Shown in pieces: positions 60,331 through 64,000 of a stretch of DNA of 64,000 nucleotides. A program made the position numbers and the translations under genes. Origin of the DNA: Plectrocnemia conspersa (taxonomy: Eukaryota; Arthropoda; Insecta; Trichoptera; Polycentropodidae); assembly GCA_009617715.1 (NCBI GenBank), contig VTFK01000245.1:248001-312000 (forward strand), written 5' to 3'. The stretch's first letter is position 1, and each line of letters opens with the position of its first letter. The notes below the pieces were generated by a model. The model saw only the letters and a list, made by a program, of their open reading frames with translations. It ran no database searches and was not told the DNA's origin.

Positions 60331-63290
60331 ATTAGTTTTACTACGTCTGTAATTATAAAAATATGTTTTATCTAACATAAGCACCAGATTTTTTCCGTCG
60401 GTGATTGCTATTATTTTTCTTTTTCGATACATATATCACATATTCATAATAGGACAATAATAAAAAAAAAGGATGACGTAATGACGAAAAAAGGACATGT
60501 CAGTCACATATCTGACGTGTGCAGAATATCTACTATATAAACCATATGTTAAGAATAGAACTTGCCGTGTGAGTTAAATTCATCTAAGGGGAGAAGAGGC
60601 AATTTCAGACAAAAAAGGAGGCTAGGGAACAAGAGTGGGCAATATGAATATCTCAGAAATATTCGCTGTGCATTTATACATAGCATTTAATTATTTGATA
60701 AATTATTTCAATACCTAATAACAACAGTTAATAAAATCTGAAGATTTAAATTTAGCATTGGATTGTTTTGTTGGCTTTGTATCGAATACAGCGAAGAGCC
60801 GAAAAAGAAATAATAGACAATAGACTTAACACAAAAGTGCGTTGAATTATTACGAAAAAACCTAATAAAATTAAGATAAAATAAATTATAACAGACATTA
60901 ATAGTTATTATTTATACATATTGTTGTGTTTTTATTTTTTTACTTATAACAATTCTTTTGTATTATATTTAATATAATATTATCTATTAAACACCTAATT
61001 AAGTTTTTATCTACAAATAGATATATATCTAAAAATAATGAAGAGCCCAAATAAAATTAATTTTCTTATACTATACTTTTGATAATAATAAAAAATAATT
61101 ATGATAATATAATATACATAAGTTATAGTATTTTTGTCGGCATATGAAAGCTTTAATTTAAATTTACATAAGTAAGTGTAACTAATTTATATATATATAT
61201 ATATATTTTGTTAAATTTTTTGATAAAACGAATTCGCAACATTTCCGACTTCGTATATATTATGCTTTTTATTCATTCCAAAAGCCCTTTCTTATTTATA
61301 TAATGGGAATAATAGAAATAGACGGAGCGACGTATAAACGAAATCAATAAGCGTATAACGTAAATAAAAACGTTCAACTGGCGAAATTATGCCATAAAAT
61401 TTGTGATTTGTTTTTTGGGCGTTCATAAATTAAAATATGAATGAGTCAGGCGCAATATGAAAAAGCAAAAGTTTAATATAAATATGTCGTATATCATATT
61501 ATGATTGATATGTACATGTACAATTTTCTTAATAATTCCGAGAAATTATTAAAACATTTCGCATTGAAAAATATATTATTTTTTTTTTTAAACAACTGTC
61601 ATAGACTCTTCGTGTATTTATTATTATATATACAATAGTATTTATATTTGAAAACGTTCTTGGAACAGGATTTTAATATATAAGTTTAAGTTTCGTAAAA
61701 AAATCGCAGGTATTATATTTATTTATTGAACACAAGCTTCAAACTTAACAATAAAGGCTCACGCGCAAAAATTATAAATATGTTTATGATCCAATTATTT
61801 TTTTGGGCACGTATGCGAAATAAAGCTTTGATTTTGGTGGCCAATAAATTGGCAATAAATTAACTCTTTGCGTGGCTGCAGGCACTAAACCTTCGACGAG
61901 TTAACTTTTTTGACCTAATTTTTCTTTTTGAAAAGACAATAAAATTGCGCTTGATTGATTGTCAATTAGGCGCGCGAGAATTATATTTTATTGAATATTT
62001 CAACTGTATGTACGTACTTATTTTAGTTATAAAGGTTAATACAATAATTATGAATTATAATATATCATATAAATAATATAAACTACTTTACTTTTATTCA
62101 GCATAGAAAACAATATATACAAATATAATACTTACATTGTATATGTGAAATTCATTCGAATAAAAAAAATGAAAAAATCCCAAATAAATCAGTTTTTTCT
62201 AATCTGATCTAAATATTTTATTACAATTACAATTTTTATTTTTCTCTTTACATTCTTGAAAGATTGAAACGTTTATCTTAAAGTTTTACTTTTAATTGAT
62301 TGTTTTTTTTATTATTGTAAGACCTGGGTGACTGCAGCTTTAGTTACAGAATGGTTCACTAATTGCTGTATATCAGAAATATTATTACTAATATTTTATA
62401 AATATTGCTTTTGTATCATTAATTTTATATAAATGAATTATCAAATAATTTTACTTTTTTATACAAAACACGTTTCATATCAATTACAGTTCATCGATAT
62501 GTCGACGAAAGACCACAATAAACCATATTATATAAGTTTATCTGATTAAAAATATAAATGATTTATTAAGATGTTGTGGCAAAATATAAAACACCTGAGA
62601 ACCGATCGAAGATTACATTACACGGGGAACGACGTAAATTTCTGTGTGTAATTGGTGTGTTTTACATATTTTTCGATTCATTAATCAAAAAGTTACAAGT
62701 CCTCCATTAGCATAACGCGTAAAGGCAGAAGAATAAAATACGAAGAATCGTTCTTTATTATTTTTTAACACATTTCTTTCTCTTTTCCATTAACATAATG
62801 CGTATCGAAAGCGACCGTCGATAATTTTGCTCATAGACACTTATACATACAGAGTGACTTTTATTAGGAACTATTTAAAATTAAAATAAATATAGAATAG
62901 CAAAAATTAATTCATAGTGAACAATCATATACTATACAAAAAATATCCCGAATTAAATCTATTGAGAAAAATTAAAGTAATTGAAAAAATATGTATTTAC
63001 ATCATTAATTCTTCAAGGTAAATATGTAGTTAAAATGTTATTTTAACCGTTCACTTAAACCGAGTAATTAATACGTACTAAGGACTATCTAGTTAAATTA
63101 CGTTGAAAATGATATTATCTAACTTTGTCTAAGATCTTCGCCCTGTATAATACATATATGAATTATGCACTTATAAATTCGATAAGCACTCTTAAATCAC
63201 TAAACACAATCTATGAATAACACACACGCGCTTTGTCAATAGATTTATGTGCGATACGCGTGTTTGTGTGATAAATTACGTATAAAGCAG
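60331..63290. other. AT-rich background, nothing seen
   Basis: AT-rich with a short (TA)n tract at 61189-61206. Small mixed patches near 61860-61980. No frames or repeat boundaries supported. Confidence 0.6.
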
Positions 63291-64000
63291 ATATTCTGGA
63301 ACCAAAGGCGGGTATCCATAGAACTTGTCGAGAACACTTTTATTCTGTATATTGAGCTTTTGTATTGCGATTTTATTGGCGTCGAACTTCGTAGTAGTAC
63401 TTATGAATGATTTCAATAAAATGCAAATTCACCGCATATTAAATCAAAAACCCGACGGGAGACCGTGTGAAATATCACAGCTTGGCCAATATGCTTTTGT
63501 ATTCATGTATATTCATATAGTATATAGATAGACCTTCAAGTCATTAGGTTAAATATAGCTTGAAAGGGATAATATTTGTATGTATAAAAACATCTCGAAA
63601 TGTATTTAAATCATAAATACTAAAACAGTACTGTATACTATAAAATAAAGTGATAATTATAACAATAAAAGGGTTATTCTATTGTATTCAGCATTATACC
63701 TTATCACAAATTGATATTTAATACATACGCATTCTTTATATTCGGAACTTTAAATTGTTAAAGTTTAATTCTGAAAACTTTTCATTTCAACCACTATACA
63801 ATTTATTTATTAAACTACTAATAGGGTTTGAGTTTCTAATTTCAAAATTGCTTTTGAGCCGTTATTAATTTTTAAGTCCGTAGATTATTTGATAATAATA
63901 TTAAAAAATATTATATTGATTACGCTTTTACTATTTTTTTATGTATTTTTAATAAATGAGTAAGTAATTTTTGTTACACCGATACCAAAACCATCTCTGA
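63291..64000. other. AT-rich end of window; unsupported 68-codon frame
   Basis: A plus frame (63325-63531) with a hydrophobic beginning (LLFCILSFCIAILLASN) starts at TTG directly after a stop, with no upstream ATG or splice acceptor. It is not called as a gene. The remainder is AT-rich. Confidence 0.5.

Noticed and set aside
63325..63531. 68-codon frame with signal-peptide-like start
   Set aside because: Starts at TTG directly after a stop, with no ATG upstream and no acceptor site.

Overview
The window is AT-rich (roughly 70 % by eye) eukaryotic nuclear DNA with no confidently identifiable host gene, no rRNA gene, no canonical tRNA gene and no operon-like gene spacing. The recognisable repeats are hAT DNA transposons (including one of the ZMYM1/DUF4371 type), a Jockey-type non-LTR retrotransposon fragment and tRNA-derived SINEs. 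Together with the base composition these suggest an arthropod, most likely an insect; the order cannot be resolved from the sequence alone.

Layout. 1-11900 is AT-rich background with moderately GC-richer islands (about 3.2-3.6, 4.3-4.5, 6.1-6.5, 9.0-9.5, 10.3-11.1 kb) and one hAT-like end near 4.9 kb. 11925-13430 holds two head-to-head copies of a tRNA-derived SINE. 13.9-22.3 kb is background with further islands and a lone hAT end at 19.95 kb. 22435-25586 is the best element in the window: a 3.15-kb hAT with ~400-bp terminal inverted repeats, subterminal GAGCG arrays, a target duplication, and a minus-strand transposase remnant whose catalytic core is deleted. 28.8-29.4, 35.8-36.5, 37.2-37.4 and 44.3-44.5 kb carry a dispersed fold-back family, including a 140-bp near-perfect palindrome. 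38936-39598 is a short hAT with perfect 8-bp target duplications. 40.9-41.4 kb is a (TC)n/(TA)n microsatellite. 41.8-42.3 kb is a broken Jockey reverse transcriptase. 50.3-51.8 kb has a tRNA-like sequence and a third hAT remnant. 52-64 kb is AT-rich background with islands near 52.4-53.0, 54.9-55.1, 56.5-57.1 and 59.9-60.3 kb.

Interpretation. Islands of 200-700 bp that look non-coding, separated by AT-rich DNA and TE remnants, are what a large intron or gene desert containing cis-regulatory elements would look like. That is an inference; alignment to related genomes would decide it. The long open frames are those expected by chance in the islands or arise from (TA)n. The few that deserve a check (6142-6363 minus, 42586-42733 minus, and a frame shared by the repeats at 7.5 and 44.9 kb) are marked as low-confidence.
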